From Robiginitomaculum sp. (lineage in GTDB: Bacteria > Pseudomonadota > Alphaproteobacteria > Caulobacterales > Maricaulaceae), in NCBI GenBank assembly GCA_002733485.1, contig NVVU01000010.1, positions 25,332 through 32,759 on the forward strand: DNA of 7,428 bases, read 5' to 3'. The translations under genes and the position numbers were made by a program. The notes below the pieces were generated by a model. It ran no database searches, was not told the DNA's origin, and saw only the letters and a list, made by a program, of their open reading frames with translations. The first letter of the stretch is position 1. Each line of letters begins with the position of its first letter. Below, one piece after another: positions 5,684 to 7,428 of this stretch.

Positions 5684-7428
5684 ATGAATATGAAACATTC
5701 AATAAAAATAGCCATGCTGTGTGCGGCCTCGTCGGTTGCGCTGACCAGCGCCGGTACGGCAATTGCACAAAGTGCGGGCAGTATACTGGAAGATGAAATT
5801 ATCGTTACCGCCACTAAAAAGGCCGGTGGTCAAAGTGTGCAGGATGCACCTGTTGCCATAACGGCCTATGGCGCGGCACAACTTGAGGTGCTGCATGTCA
5901 CCGACTTGCAAAGCCTTAGCTATTCGGTGCCTAATGTTTCACTGGAAGATATTGGCACTACACCGGGTGTGGCCAATTTCTCTATACGTGGATTGGGTAT
6001 CAACAGCTCCATTCCCTCCATTGACCCCACGGTCGGGGTATTTGTTGACGGTATGTATCTGGGCATTAATGGCGGTGTGGTGCTGGATCTTTTTGACCTG
6101 GAAAGCATTGAAGTGTTGCGTGGCCCGCAAGGCATTCTGTTTGGCCGCAATGTGACGGGTGGCGCGGTGTTGATCAACACCAAAAAACCCACTGATGAGT
6201 TTGAAGCCAGCTTTAAGGCTGCAGCTGAATCCGGTTTGAAAAATACCGGCGGAAACTATTATCTGATGGGTTCTGTTTCCGGGCCAATCGTGCAAGACAA
6301 GCTGAAAGCCAAAGTGTCCGCCTATTACAACAAGGACAATGGCTATTTTAAAAACTATGAAGGCGGCCCTCGCTTTGGCAAGCCAGATGCGTTCAGCGTT
6401 TTCGGCAAAAGTGAAACCGTCCTGGTTCGCCCGTCATTGGTGTTTACACCCAATGACAATGTCGAATTCATCCTGCGTTATGAACATGGCGAAAGTAATG
6501 GCGATGGCCCGGCTTCGCAAAACCATCCTGGCCGCAATGGCACCTTCCCCAATGCCTTTGTCAGCTTTGATCGTAATTCCGACAGCTTCTCGATTGATGA
6601 GCTTGGCAATTATGACATTAACTGGGATCAGGTTATTTTTGAAACCAATTGGGACGTTGCTTTTGGTAATGGTACCATCACCAATATTTTAGGCTATCGG
6701 GATTTCAAGAACACAGGTCGCAGCGATATTGATGCGACGCCGCTGCCTCTCTTCCATGCCAGCTTTGCTACTAATCAGGACCAATGGAGTAATGAGCTGC
6801 GTTATGCAGGCTCATTCGGCAAGTTTGATCTGACCACCGGGCTTTATTATTTCACCCAGGATACCGCCTATCAGGAAACCCGCAATATTGCCTTTGGCCG
6901 GTTGAACTTCTTTGGTGGTGGCCAGCAGAACCAGAAAACCTATGGCGCTTTTGCCCAGAGCGATCTGGCCTTGACCGATCAGTTCAGCGTGATCCTGGGC
7001 GGGCGTTATACCTATGAGAAAAAACGCGGCGATATTGCCACGCTGATTTTCAACCGCACCCCGTGCAACGTCATAGCGGGCACCTGCCCGTTTGACTTCA
7101 GCGGCCAAGACTCCTGGTCCAACTTCTCCCCCAAAATTGGTTTCACCTATGAGCCAAATGATGACTGGAACGTCTATGGCCACTGGACCAAGGGATTTCG
7201 ATCCGGCGGGTTCAACTTCCGTAATACATCGGCGGTTTTCAAACCCGATCCATTCAACGAGGAAAGCATCAGCTCTTTTGAAGTGGGTATTAAAGGTAAG
7301 CCAAACGATATGATCCGCATTAATTCGGCGGCTTTCTATAATAGTCTTTCCAACATGCAACGCGAAATAAACATCGCTGATCCACTGGCCGGTGTGGTGC
7401 AGTTTATCCGTAATACCGCCGATGCCAC
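5684..7428 (+). CDS. TonB-dependent outer-membrane receptor, 3' end beyond window
   Basis: Outer-membrane active transporter energised by TonB-ExbB-ExbD. The reading frame stays open from ATG 5684 to the window end (581 codons), so the barrel C-terminus is missing. GAGG at 5675-5678 serves ATG 5684; ATG 5690 is an alternative. Residues 1-28 form a signal peptide (basic start, hydrophobic core, probable cleavage AIA|QS). A TonB box, DEIIVTATKK, follows at 37-46. The plug domain spans about 50-170 and includes the motifs FSIRGLG, VGVFVDGMYLG, LRGPQG (145-150) and LFGRNVTGGAVLINT. The rest is beta-barrel, with TKGFRSGGFNF (502-512), a motif common in receptors from sphingomonads and relatives. 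Cys461 and Cys468 are seven residues apart and may form a disulfide in an extracellular loop. The substrate cannot be deduced. Divergent placement from an amino-acid permease hints at a shared nutrient but does not prove it. Confidence 0.93.
   Translation, partial: MNMKHSIKIAMLCAASSVALTSAGTAIAQSAGSILEDEIIVTATKKAGGQSVQDAPVAITAYGAAQLEVLHVTDLQSLSYSVPNVSLEDIGTTPGVANFSIRGLGINSSIPSIDPTVGVFVDGMYLGINGGVVLDLFDLESIEVLRGPQGILFGRNVTGGAVLINTKKPTDEFEASFKAAAESGLKNTGGNYYLMGSVSGPIVQDKLKAKVSAYYNKDNGYFKNYEGGPRFGKPDAFSVFGKSETVLVRPSLVFTPNDNVEFILRYEHGESNGDGPASQNHPGRNGTFPNAFVSFDRNSDSFSIDELGNYDINWDQVIFETNWDVAFGNGTITNILGYRDFKNTGRSDIDATPLPLFHASFATNQDQWSNELRYAGSFGKFDLTTGLYYFTQDTAYQETRNIAFGRLNFFGGGQQNQKTYGAFAQSDLALTDQFSVILGGRYTYEKKRGDIATLIFNRTPCNVIAGTCPFDFSGQDSWSNFSPKIGFTYEPNDDWNVYGHWTKGFRSGGFNFRNTSAVFKPDPFNEESISSFEVGIKGKPNDMIRINSAAFYNSLSNMQREINIADPLAGVVQFIRNTADA

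Noticed and set aside
5699..7360. Minus-strand and alternate-frame open frames within the TonB receptor gene
   Set aside because: The receptor frame is continuous with clear signal peptide, TonB box and plug motifs; the others have no supporting features.
1..7428. luxI-type AHL synthase, CRISPR array, tRNA/rRNA or insertion sequence
   Set aside because: I looked for these by eye in both strands and the translated frames and found none; the XerC is a housekeeping-type recombinase, not a mobile-element integrase.

Overview
The window looks like a chromosomal segment from an alphaproteobacterium. Three things suggest this: a XerC with the alphaproteobacterial style (CP and LFRG-RGG signatures, TPHALRHSFATHLL), a map-radC pair with an alphaproteobacterial RadC N-terminus (HYHGHRMRLRERF), and a TonB-dependent receptor of the type abundant in Sphingomonadales and related marine or freshwater orders. 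Genus-level placement is not possible from the sequence alone. No RNA gene, CRISPR array or insertion sequence was seen.

Layout on the + strand: 1-714 is the 3' part of xerC, cut by the window edge. Next comes an extremely AT-rich spacer (about 14% GC by hand count over 721-840), a LuxR-family quorum-sensing-type regulator with a TTG start (932-1663), and a perfect 20-bp lux-box-like dyad (1716-1735). The dyad is followed by a small unrecognised gene (best start 1879, end 2055). No luxI-type synthase gene is present, so the regulator looks like a LuxR 'solo' within this window. Its ligand pocket differs from the canonical AHL-binding residues, while its DNA-binding domain is intact. This low-GC regulator/operator/small-protein cassette between housekeeping genes is the most interesting part of the window.

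On the - strand, 5384 to 2085 is a compact four-gene operon: an APC-family amino-acid permease, a hotdog-fold acyl-CoA thioesterase, methionine aminopeptidase (map) and radC. Each stop codon overlaps the next start by 1 or 4 nt, which suggests translational coupling. The operon converges on the small LuxR-linked gene with only 29 bp between them.

A 299-bp divergent intergenic region carrying four TGACGG/CCGTCA hexamers separates this operon from a + strand TonB-dependent outer-membrane receptor (5684 to beyond the window end). The receptor has a signal peptide, TonB box, plug and part of the barrel.
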